From: Plasmodium coatneyi
Lineage: Eukaryota > Apicomplexa > Aconoidasida > Haemosporida > Plasmodiidae
Assembly: GCF_001680005.1 (NCBI RefSeq)
Contig: NC_033560.1
Coordinates: 58,501-122,500 of the forward strand
Direction of reading: 5' to 3'
DNA length: 64,000 bases
In this document: positions 1-10,036 of the stretch, piece after piece
Position numbering within the stretch: position 1 is the stretch's first letter
Layout: each line of letters begins with the position of its first letter
The notes under the pieces: generated by a model
Databases searched by the model: none
The model's input: only the letters and a program-made list of their open reading frames with translations
What the model was told of the DNA's origin: nothing
Translations under genes and position numbers: made by a program

Positions 1-1425
1 GGTTTCGTCAGCACTTATATCCACACCTTTACACCCTCCAATAGAATTCCACCCTTCCAATTTTTGGTAAAGTTCCTCCATAAGAGCTTTTAAATCGGTG
101 ACATTCCACCCACCGTTCAATAGTGTATCCCCCATCCAGTAGTATAGTGCATAGCACCATTCACTATCATTGGACGAAGTGCTCTTCCCTTTCTTTTGAT
201 GTGCTTTACACCAGGCATTCACAATCTTCTCTGCAGGAGTATCATATGCTATATTTCTCCTTAATGTATCCTTTATAGTATCCAGAATATTACCATTACC
301 ACAACTCTCTGAGCCTGCATCGAATTTATTGTAGTATTCTAACCTAGATTGTACTTCTTCTAACTCCTTCTCCTATAAGTATAATGAACAGAAAATATAT
401 GCAAACATGTACATATATATATATATTTGTACACATATATGTATATTTTTTTCTTTTTCTTTTCTTCTTTTTATTTTTAAAAGACAAACATATAAGAAGG
501 AATGAATGTTAGGTGGTGGAAGGAAGGTTGTGTTAGGTGGGTGGACGTACCCCTAATATGCCTTCCGGATCGTCGTGTTCGTCCTCATCATCCACGTTCG
601 TACATGTTAATTGTGCTAGTTTGGCCTGATCCTTGCAGTACTTTTCATAGTCTACTTTAAATTTTGTACAATATGCATCCTTCTTTGTTTCACTGTCGTT
701 GCAGTAGGAAGTTACAGTGGAACATGCTGATTGAATGTTCTGTAGGTGATCGTGATATGTTGAATCACAGTACGATCCACTACTTTTGGCAGTATTCAAT
801 TGCAGCAGTATAGTACCGTTGTCCTCATAATAGTCGGATATTATTTTTCTATTTCTAATATCGTCCCCGCTAATGTTACTGTACACAATTGTACACGCAT
901 CATTCACATTCATTGCCTGCAAATCCTCGTAAATATTCCCTACATTTCCCCAATATTCACTATCATGGTTCAACTGATTAAATAATATGTCCCCCAACCA
1001 AAAATAGAAGTAATAGCACGGTTCATTATTGGATAAGGTACTCCTCGTCCATGTGGGTGCATCACACCAGGCATTTATAATCCGATCGACATGCTCCCCA
1101 AGGCCCGGATATGCCCTCAATTGTTCTTTTACTCCTTCCCTCTTATCTTCATACGTGCAGAAACCCTTAGCATTATCCAATTTACGATACATTATTCTTG
1201 AAGGGAGACCTTCCAATTTTTCCTTCTATAAATATATAATTAACGAAGGAAATATATATATACATATATACGCACATATACATATACGTATATATGTATA
1301 TATATACACATATATACATATATATATATGTATATATACATGTATATTTATATATATACACTATGAATGTATATGGTGGTGATTACCGATAGTGTGGCTG
1401 TTTTTGGTGCTGCTTTTGTTGACAT
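1..1425 (-). CDS. KIR-like variant antigen with two tandem KIR domains (3' end outside window)
   Basis: Partial gene on the minus strand. Reconstructed exons are 1387-1425 (13 codons, reading MSTKAAPKTATLS), 551-1225 (225 codons) and 1-372 (124 codons, continuing past the left edge). All junctions are phase 0 with GT donors and TATAG/TTATAG acceptors. Exon 2 has the KIR hallmarks: LPSR near its start, NAWCDA, and an aromatic block reading CYYFYFWLGD. Exon 3 repeats the same pattern (LEEVQSRLEYY, NAWCKA, CYALYYWMGD), so the protein carries two consecutive copies of the Cys-rich extracellular domain. No transmembrane segment is seen yet; it should lie further left. KIR proteins belong to the Plasmodium PIR superfamily and are expected at the infected red-cell surface. 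Family assignment is strong, while the two-domain model rests on splice-site inference. Confidence 0.82.
405..445. repeat. Alternating TA/CA/TG tract in a KIR intron
   Basis: Alternating purine-pyrimidine sequence (TATATATATATA, then ACACATATATGTATA) inside the 373-550 intron, between the two KIR domains. Similar tracts occur in the other KIR introns of this window. Confidence 0.7.
1245..1360. repeat. Long alternating purine-pyrimidine tract in intron 1
   Basis: About 115 bp made almost only of TA, CA and TG dinucleotide steps, lying in the 1226-1386 intron of the two-domain KIR gene. It contains several short palindromes such as TATATACATATATGTATATA. Such DNA can form cruciform or Z-type structure. 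A regulatory role is only a guess. Confidence 0.75.
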
Positions 1426-2541
1426 GGTTTATATATGTGTGTTCCTTTATATGTATACAATATATATTTATTCTTGCACATGGTGCTTCCCCCTATACAT
1501 ATGTATAAGTTCCCAAGTATTGAAATTTGAAATAGTGGAAATTATACGTAGGTTCACCATTACCATCATGATGATGATTATGATGATGATGAGATTATGA
1601 ACAGGTGTACATATATGTCATCAAAATTTTTTTACTTTCTTCTAATAGTTTACACTCTTTAATTCTTTAAGCTCTGATAATGCGTATATGTGCGCATCAA
1701 AATCGTCGTGCTTATAATAGGAGCAGAAATATAGGAAGGAAAGGTGCTCACATATTTATTAGTACATATTTATTCAATATTTATTAAATATTTATTAATA
1801 ATTATCAATACTTATTTGAATAGCTCAATTATTTTTTGGATGAATGAAGTTACACATAATATATTGAATTATACGGAATTATTTATATGTGAACAGAAAT
1901 AGTATATGTACTTTTGCACTTGTGCAATAATAATAGTACTCCACTCATGTAGTATGTACTCCTCTCGTGTAATATATACACTCCTTCGTGTAATATGTAC
2001 ATATACTCCATCCTTTCCTCCCCCCTTTTTTTTTTCTTTTTTATTTTATTTGATGATGATGAATGATGTTGAATGATGATGTGAGTAGCAATAATAATAA
2101 TAGTAGTAGGAGGGAGGGGGGGAGGTTCTACTTCTTTTTTTTTTTTTTTCTTCCTTCTTCCCCTTTTTTCCTTCTTTCCTTCTTTTCTTTTCTTTTATTC
2201 CTTCTTTCCTTCCTTCATTCCTTCTTTCCTTCCTTCATTCCTTCCTTCGTTCCTTCTTTCCTTCCTTCATTCCTTCTTTCCTTTTCATTCCTTCTTTTCT
2301 TTTTTTAAATAAAAGAAATTTGTACTCTAACTAATATGTTATTTTAAATAAAAAAGAAAATTGCTTATTTTGAAGAATACATGCCATTTTAGATAGAAAA
2401 GTGGATGGTACACAATGTATGTATAAATATGTGAAGTCAATTTTCTTTTTTTAATATGAAATATGGCACACATTATTATAGTTCTCAAAGAAATATAGAC
2501 ATTACACATACTAATTATAATGTAAACGCAAGGGAGGGGCA
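1426..2541. other. Intergenic spacer between two KIR genes
   Basis: No gene is supported. It contains an ATG/GAT trinucleotide run near 1566-1592, AT-rich sequence, and a long pyrimidine-only microsatellite (annotated separately). It is the upstream region of the two-domain KIR gene and the downstream region of the next KIR gene, both on minus. Confidence 0.7.
2120..2306. repeat. TTCC-type polypyrimidine microsatellite
   Basis: Almost pure pyrimidine tract of irregular TTCC, TTTCC and CATTCC units on the plus strand. It could form triplex DNA. Open frames across it translate to Ser/Phe/Leu low complexity and are not genes. Confidence 0.85.
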
Positions 2542-4003
2542 TTATATGCGATGATAAGCTACATTCCTGCGACCTGCTGTATTTGGTCTTCCTCCTTTTG
2601 GTGATCTATCATATATCGTTGACACATCTGTCGAATCTGATGCTGTTAAATTGGATGAGGAACCACCAACTGTTGAACCTCCTACTATTGTTGTCGACAT
2701 ATTTGTAGAAAAAGTGCCGTTCTCTGTGAACAGGCCCGAGCTTCTTTCAACGGATCTCCTTCTTCTTGTTTTATTCTTTCTAAAGACGTTGTTACTGATC
2801 CAATCAGGTAGAAGGTTATTCTAATGTAGTGAAGGAGGTGTATGGAAAGGAAGGGTGATATAGACATGCACTATATATATACATATATGTGATAGTATTC
2901 GGTCACCCTTTCCCCTTTTTTTTTATATATAATGTGTCTATATAAGTGTTTAGTTGCCCATAATTATACATGTAACTGTATACCTTATATAAAAAGAACG
3001 TCGTTAGTGGTAGACCGACTATTCCTAGGATGGAAGAAACAGCAATAGGAGTGGTAGGAACAGAACTACTACCACCGTAGGAAGGGGCTACACTTGCTAC
3101 ATATTTGGAATCAGCTTGGTCTTCGGGGCCCCGTAGTGATTCCGATTCTTTTGATCGATCCTTCTCTTGCTTTATACATGTTAAAAGTTCTTGAACAGAT
3201 ACTTGAATACATTTTAATTGTGATAGTTGCGTTGGAGATCCCTCCCCACCTTGTTCTTTGAGCTTTTTACAACAGGGGTCATTACTGTTCGTTTCTGTGT
3301 CATTTGCACAATTTGTTTTTACCATTCCATACTTTTGCTCAGCTTGCTGCTTATATGTATAATAGGCATTACTGCAACTTTCACCACTAGGCTGGGAGGG
3401 CGAATTTATAATACTGCAGTCATATAAATAATCAAATATTATTTTTCTTCTCTTAACGAAATTTTTGTCCACAGTGTTGTTCACAACAATGTGAGCACAC
3501 AATCCGCTGGAACCGTTCAATTTAGTGTAGATTTGTAGCATAACACTCTGAAGTGGATGCCATGTACTTAAATTTTCAGATAACATTCCTCCCAACCAAA
3601 AATAAAAAAAGTCACAAATTTCCTTGCATGATGACGAACTAGTTGTATTCATTTTAGATACGGTACACCATGCATTCGCAATTTTTTCAGCGCACTGCTT
3701 TTCATCATATTGTCCCTTTAATTTATTATTTAAAATTGTTTCTATTTCTGTTGTCCAGGTGCTGCTATTCTTACATTCTTGTTCGCCATTCTTCTGTTCG
3801 AATGCTGCATATACTTTTCTGGAAGGTAATTGACTCAAGCATTGATCTTCCTATAAATATATAATTGGTAAGGTGGAATATGTATAAATGTGGGTATTTC
3901 TTACTTTTTTTTAATTTATTACATTGGGTATAGAGAATATTATATGTGTATACATATGCATTAATTTTAAGGAAAAAAATAGTTTGTGCATTACTCCTGC
4001 CAT
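2542..4003 (-). CDS. KIR variant antigen, three exons, complete
   Basis: Minus-strand exons: 3995-4003 (MAG), 2984-3850 (289 codons) and 2542-2820 (92 codons plus stop), giving about 384 aa. All junctions are phase 0. Exon 2 begins with EDQCLSQLPSRKVY and contains NAWCTV and CDFFYFWLGG. It ends in the family's transmembrane block (TPIAVSSILGIVGLPLTTFF) followed by LYK directly at the GTATAC donor. Exon 3 opens NNLLPDWISNN, has a basic RRRR cluster and a Ser/Thr-rich tail, and ends RRNVAYHRI. The tail is expected to face the red-cell cytosol. Exons 2 and 3 are secure. Exon 1 is less so: a rival start at about 4094-4105 (MRDG, donor GTAGGC) is also in phase, but MAG gives a 144-nt intron like those of its neighbours. 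Confidence 0.88.
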
Positions 4004-4370
4004 TGTTCCTTATATACTCTTTCTATATATAATTTATTCTAGAATTGTTCACATATTCATACATAGGAAACATATGTATGTGAAAATTTTTGCCTACTCC
4101 ATCCCTCATTTTTTTTGATGATTATGTATATTATAATTACTGACTTTTTTTTTAATTAATATACACGTTCCTCAACTGTTTTTTTTTTTTTTTCCATTTC
4201 TTTTCTTTTTTACTTTTTTTTTCTTCACTCCTCCTTTTCTTTGTGTAATAAGTATACTATAGATTCCTTATTTATATGATGAAAGTATGCATATATATGC
4301 ACGCACATTATATTATATGTATATATACCATTATTTTGAGCTCCATCGACATCCTTCTCCGCCCCCGCCT

Positions 4371-4462
4371 ATTCAATTTTTCCCCATTCAATTTTTTCCA
4401 CATTCAATTTTTTCCCATTCAATTTTTTCCACATTCAATTTTTTCCACATTCAATTTTTTTT
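4371..4462. repeat. 17-bp tandem repeat, ATTCAATTTTTTCCACA type
   Basis: About five to six copies of CATTCAATTTTTTCC(A), varying by one or two bases between copies. It lies upstream of the minus-strand KIR gene. Confidence 0.85.
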
Positions 4463-4729
4463 TCCTTCTATATGCATAATTTAAGAAGGAATGCTCTCAA
4501 AATAAATAAATTGCCAAAGATAAAAGAACTGTCAGCAAATAAAGTTAAAAAAATGGAAAAGCATTGTTTCTGCAAAAAAAAAAGATTCTTAAAAAGAAAG
4601 ATTTGTGAATAATAAAATTTTTTAGAAAAAGTGATACAGACGAATTTACCATGAGTAATTGCCCAAAAGAAGTTGTACTACAAAAAAAAACTACGTGCAT
4701 ACTAAACTTGGCGCGCTTATAGGTATCTT

Positions 4730-4965
4730 AACTGGCATGACCCTTTGTTAACTATTATGAATCAGTGTGAACCACTATGTACTACTATGGATCATTATGA
4801 ACCACTATGAACCATTTTATGGACCATTATAAATCATTGTGGATTAGCGTGGACCAATACGAACCATTATGGACCACTATGAACAATTATGGACCATTAT
4901 GAACCACGATGAACTATCACAATGGATCCTTATGTACTATTGTGGACCATTACAAATTTGTGCTG
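4730..4965. repeat. 10-bp-period degenerate repeat, TGGACCATTA / TGAACCACTA
   Basis: About twenty decamer units follow one another, with consensus TGRACCAYTA and occasional 11- to 13-bp units. The phase is kept over more than 200 bp. It is non-coding in all frames over its full length. Confidence 0.85.
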
Positions 4966-5304
4966 TGAACTGCACATTCCTTATGCTGTACACACACATA
5001 TAGAATATACTTTAAAAAACAGAATATGCTTACGGGGAAAAATGGAGCATTGCGTGCTTGCTTATTCCTACTGTAGCACGTAGTAGGAATGTTCTACATC
5101 CAATTAGTATGAGCCCCCTTTTTCGTTTTGTGTGCGCTATATGTGTGCAATATCGCACGTACGACATTGAGGATTTTCTGTTGGACCATATCTTCCTATA
5201 TCATGTAATTCTCGAAAAAAAAAAAAATACCTTTCTCCCCCTCCCCCCTCCTCTACATAATTAAAAAGAAAGAATGCATGGTGTACACATGTATATACAT
5301 GTGT

Positions 5305-5402
5305 ACATATAGGGGTAAGGGTGGGTCCTGGGTTAAGGGTAAGGTGGGTCCCTGGTTAAGGGTAAAGGTGGGTTCGGGGTTAAGGGTAAAGGTGGGATAA
5401 GG
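5305..5402 (+). repeat. G-rich 23-24-bp tandem repeat, telomere-like
   Basis: Three full copies and a partial one of GGTGGGTCCTGGGTTAAGGG plus TAA. Each unit carries three G-runs of three or more, and GGGTTAAGGG resembles telomere repeat units. The array could fold as G-quadruplexes on the plus strand. Confidence 0.85.
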
Positions 5403-5736
5403 TGTTTGCCACTCCCCTTCTATATGTAGTAATATAATGATTACATATATATAAATTGAATATGTAGACGCAAACCAATATACATCCAAGTCATTCGGGG
5501 ATGGGAAGTTTGTATACCTACCAGTAGAAAATAAACCTTACTCATTCCTACACAGAATGTGTAGAAAAATTTAGCAAGTAAGTAATTGCTAGAATAAATG
5601 ATTTAAGAGAAAAATGTAATAAATTCTATTTGAGTACAGAAGGGGAATCGGGCCACTGTACTCAACTTCTTCCTTCATTCCACCCTTCCTTCTATTATGA
5701 ATACTCCTTCCGCTGAATGAACTTCCCTTGTGCACA

Positions 5737-5818
5737 TGTGCTTATACATATATATGTACACATATATACATACACATATATATATGCATATATGTATATG
5801 TCCACATATATATATAAT
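5737..5818. repeat. Alternating TA/CA/TG tract, intergenic
   Basis: About 80 bp of alternating purine-pyrimidine steps with short palindromes (TATATATGTACACATATATA). It matches the tracts inside KIR introns, but here no gene spans it. Confidence 0.7.
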
Positions 5819-7236
5819 ACTTGTGTAATAGTAAGTTTATTTATAGAAAAATGGAAAAAAAATTTTCCAAAGAGAATTTTACACTTATATATAATTGTAA
5901 TATCATCAATATTACACTGAACACTCAACACTCACCACAATGGAACACCATGGAACTCGTATGATTATCCATATCCTCCCATTGCATGCTGTGAGAGGTT
6001 TCTTCTACCACCAATTACAAGAGTATGTAACATTATAATTATTTATATGCGTATAAATGGAAAAATACTTTTTAAATGGTGTAATTGTAACATACTACAT
6101 ATAAGGACATGACCGCATACTCTAAATGTACTGTACGTACCCCTTCATTATTATATAACCTTCATACCTAAACTGAACTGAAGCGTATTTCGTTAAAGAA
6201 AGAATTGTATGTATGTACCGCATCATTGTGAAATTGCACATATTTTTCTCTTTATGATTTACCATTACATGTTACAATAAACAAAATGAACAAAAATAAC
6301 AGTAATGATACATGGAACATATGTGTATGATCATTTATATGTATTAACGTAATGTACATGAGAGAAGAAGAAAAGAGCATAAGTTCCCTTTTTAGAATGT
6401 AATTTACATTAAATGTAGGAGGAATGAAGAAGCTTAGCTCAAAAATAATAACATAATATACGCGAACATTCTAAATATGAACGCACTATTTATAATGTAC
6501 TTATCGGAAGAGGAGAAAAAGAAGAAGAAAAAAAAAGAAGGGAGAAGTAAGAATTATTATTACTACTATTATTAAACAATAATGGATGGGAAAAGAAGGA
6601 AGAATGTATGCTCTCCCTCTCTCTGCAAATTCACATATTCACATATATATGTGTATGAATTGTACACTACATATATATGTAAACAAATTTTAATCATCTC
6701 CCCTTTACGCCACGATAAAAGCATAAATAAGTAGTACACATATTAAAATTTTCTATTCAAAGAAGGAAGAATCTCATTCTTCCATAGTTAATGGCAGAAG
6801 CGTGGTACTAATAACTAGTGGAATATTATAAATAATCACATACAGTGCAATACTGTAACACTGATATAAAGAATGCACAAGAAGAATATCGATTTCCCTC
6901 CTTCTCCCTCTCTTTATTGTTCTTCTATTTTATTCCAATAAGCTCATTTCCTTTCCATACATTTTTTTTTGCCTTCAATTACACATGACGAATTATGGGT
7001 ACATATATATACATATATAATGTGTTATCATTACGTTAGAAGATGATCAATGTGTGTATCATTATTGTTGGAAGAAGAAAGTAAAAAAATTTTGACATAT
7101 ATGTATTCATTAATAATAGTCATGGAATATGCACAATTCTCAAATATCCGCAATATAGAGAAAGACGGAAACGCATATTTTATAACATAAAATTTACTAT
7201 ACACAGAAATATAAGTAAAAAATGTACACATAAAAA

Positions 7237-8617
7237 ATGGTGCCGGACACAGCAAAACTAACGGTAAAATCTTACATTCAAGGAATAACCCAATTGTGTA
7301 CACACAAACATATACATATATGTACATATATACATATGTATACGTAGGTATATACATATTCTTCGCCACATTTTCACATTTTTTGTAGGAAGCGAATTTG
7401 GAAGGGTTACTTTCCAAGAAAATTTACGCCAGACTGAATGAACATCAAACAGTAACATGTACTGATTCGAACTATGGGAAGGAAATAAAAACAACATTAA
7501 CAACTGCTGGTGTGGATGGTGGAACTATTGATCAAATTATAAAAACATTATGTTATATTAGTAACTTAGAGGACAGCAACCCGGACAGCTCTAATGGTTA
7601 CAGTTTCTTTTATTATTGGATGGGTGAAAAAGTCCTTACGTCCATGACAAAAGGTGACTTTGCGAATATTATGAATGGGTGTAAAGGGAAAATTAAGGAT
7701 ATGGACCGAAGTTGGAGTGATTTCTTCTTACAAACCTATGACAGTAAGGAAGATTTTCAAACATTAAAAAAAGTGGTCGATTATGGAAAAGACAAGGATA
7801 CTATACATGGACAAGTGGGAGGAGGAAATAAAAAATGTGATGCAACCTATCACACTTACCTGGAGGAAGTAAAAAGTGCTTATACGACTGTGCGTGGGAA
7901 GTGTATGGGTAAACAATGGAATGATTGGTGTACTTCTTTTCAAACATATTTCAGTGATTATGAAAAATCCCCCACCTTAGACCTAAAGTGCACTGAAGTA
8001 GATACTACAACGTCACAACTTACAGGGACAGAAGGGAGCACGAATAAGACCAACAACATCACCCCTATTGCTGTATCCAGTACCCTTGCTACAATCGGAC
8101 TACCAACAATGGTTGCTTTCTTCCTTTATAAAGTAAAATTATATTTATATAGGCCAAATATATATAAAAAGGGGGGGAGCGAATACTATCATATATGTGC
8201 ACTTTACATATACATGCTTTATATACATATATATGTATATAAAGCACATACATTTTTATGTTCTTCCCGTACGTCCTTCCACCCACCTAATATCCTTCGT
8301 AGTATGATCTTCTACCTGATTGGTTACGTAATAACCAATTTGGTAACCATTTTAAAGGAAGAAGAAGCACTAGGAACAGAAAAAAAAAAAGATCAACCAC
8401 TGGACACCACAACTTCGATGCGTCCACCGAGGTCAGCTCAACATACGGTTCAACAGACCTCTCGACAGCACCTTCAACAATAGGAGACTTGTCCACAACA
8501 ACAACAGATGGAGCATCTACTATATATGGTGGGCAACATGGTCGAAGGAGGAATAAAGCGGCACAGTATCAAAGGACGAATGAACGAAGAAATAATATAC
8601 ATTATCAACGCATGTAG
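7237..8617 (+). CDS. KIR variant antigen, three exons, complete
   Basis: Plus-strand exons: 7237-7263 (MVPDTAKLT), 7389-8132 (248 codons) and 8303-8617 (104 codons plus stop), giving 361 aa. Intron 1 is 125 nt (GTAAAA to TTTGTAG) and intron 2 is 170 nt (GTAAAA to TTCGTAG). Both are phase 0. Exon 2 opens EANLEGLLSKKIYARL, has the aromatic block YSFFYYWMGE, several conserved Cys, and a TM segment (NITPIAVSSTLATIGLPTMV) ending FFLYK at the donor. Exon 3 begins YDLLPDWLRNN, carries basic clusters and Ser/Thr repeats, and ends RRNNIHYQRM. An unspliced reading runs to 8483 in another frame and is wrong after 8132. Expected at the infected-cell surface. The array of hairpin repeats starts directly after the stop. 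Confidence 0.92.
7300..7355. repeat. Alternating TA/CA/TG tract in KIR intron 1
   Basis: Alternating purine-pyrimidine run (CATATACATATATGTACATA and on) filling the middle of the 125-nt first intron of the plus-strand KIR gene. Confidence 0.7.
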
Positions 8618-9607
8618 AACACAGTTAAAAATGAAAACTGTGTAAAAATATGAACACAGTTAAAAATGTGCAAACTGTGTAAAATGTGAACACAGTTAAA
8701 AATGTGCAAACTGTGTAAAATGTGAACACAGTTAAAATGAAAACTGTGTAAAATGTGAAGAAGAGTTAAAATGAAAAACTGTGTAAAATGGGAACACAGT
8801 TAAAATGGAAACTGTGTAAAAATGTGAACACCGTTAAAATGAAAAACTGGGTAAAAATGTGAACACAGTTAAAATGAAAACTGTAAAACGTGAACAGTAT
8901 AAAATATGAACACAGTTAAAATGAAAACTGTAAAAAATGTGAAAGCAGTTAAAATGAAAACTGTTAAAAATGTGAAGACAATTACATGTGAAACCAGTTA
9001 AATGAAAACTGTGTAAAATGTGAACACAGTTAAAAATGAAAACTGTAAAAAATGTGAGCACAGGTAAAATGAAAAACTGTGCAAAAATGTGAACACAGGT
9101 AAAATGAAAAACTGTGCAAAAATGTGAACACAGTTAAAATGAAAACTGTATAAAATGACGAACACCGTTAAAATAAAAACTGTGTAAAATGTGAACACGG
9201 TTAAAATAAAAACTGTGTAAAATGTGAACACGGTTAAAATAAAAACTGTGTAAAATGTGAACACGGTTAAAATGAAAACTGTAAAATATGTGAACACCGT
9301 TAAAATGAAAACTGTAATAAATGTGAACACAGGTAAAATGAAAAACTGTGCAAAAATGTGAACACAGGTAAAATGAAAAACTGTGCAAAAATGTGAACAC
9401 AGTTAAAATGAAAACTGTAAAACGTGAACAGTATAAAATATGAACACAGTTAAAATGAAAACTGTAAAAAATGTGGACACAGTTGAAATGATAACTGTTA
9501 ACATGTGAACTGTTAAATGTGAGCACAGTTAAAATGAAAACTGTAAAAAATGTGAACACCGTTAAAATGAAAACTGGTAAAATGGGAACACAATTAAAAA
9601 TGTGCAA
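8618..9607. repeat. Minisatellite of hairpin-forming ~32-bp units
   Basis: About 1 kb and roughly thirty units of a degenerate repeat, consensus ACACAGTTAAAATGAAAACT followed by GTGTAAAATGTGA. Each unit holds its own inverted repeat, ACACAGTT against AACTGTGT around a loop of about eight A/T-rich bases. The array begins immediately after the stop codon of the plus-strand KIR gene and lies between the 3' ends of two convergent KIR genes. Long antisense readings through it (VFILTVFTF periodic) are artefacts of the period. Confidence 0.93.
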
Positions 9608-10036
9608 ACAATAAATTAGCAACTGCCAAGCAGAAAAGTGCAAAAAAAGATTTTCTTGCTTGCCGTCGCTGCTGCGCGAAGGACGTGCAACGTGTAGAAG
9701 CGAGCGCACCCAAAGCTAAATGACACGGCATAAAGTATTACAAAAAAAACAAAACAAAAAAAAAAAAAGGAGAAAAAAAAGAAAAAAAGGTATCTATCAA
9801 TGAAATTCATGCTGCAAACGAAAAAAAATTCAAAATTCAACGCACAAAAAAAAAAGAAAAGGAAAAGAAAATCGGGAAGAAATGCCAGTTTGTCGTTTGC
9901 AGAATGTATGAACTTCGCAAAACCCTTTATATTAAGTGGGTCACATTACACATCCATTTTTTTACATGTGCTACTTGTGATGTGGGCAGGAGCAATAGTA
10001 GTTCTATTTATTACTCTGTTAAAGGAGGTTGGTATA
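9608..10036. other. Spacer with small GC-rich islet (9650-9715)
   Basis: The islet reads as GC-rich sequence (GCCGTCGCTGCTGCGCGAAG) within otherwise AT-rich, A-tract-laden DNA. No ORF with family similarity crosses it. It lies downstream of both flanking KIR genes. Confidence 0.55.

Larger units (their letters stand above)
4004..7236. other. 3.2-kb spacer between divergent KIR genes
   Basis: Shared upstream region of the minus-strand KIR (ends 2542) and the plus-strand KIR (starts 7237). No coding exon is supported. It holds a 17-bp T-rich repeat, a 10-bp-period repeat, a G-rich 24-bp repeat and an alternating TA/CA tract, annotated separately. If the two genes share promoter control, the elements should lie here. 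Confidence 0.7.

Noticed and set aside
4094..4105. Alternative first exon (MRDG) for the 2542-4003 KIR gene
   Set aside because: In phase, but it would give a 243-nt intron with a weaker GTAGGC donor; the MAG exon gives an intron length like the other KIR genes. Kept only as an alternative.
8133..8483. Unspliced continuation of the plus-strand KIR reading frame to 8483
   Set aside because: It runs through the GT-AG intron 8133-8302 and then in the wrong frame. The spliced frame gives the typical KIR tail ending at 8617.
8834..9709. Minus-strand open frames with VFILTVFTF-type periodic sequence
   Set aside because: They are produced by the hairpin minisatellite and have no start context, family similarity or stable frame outside the array.
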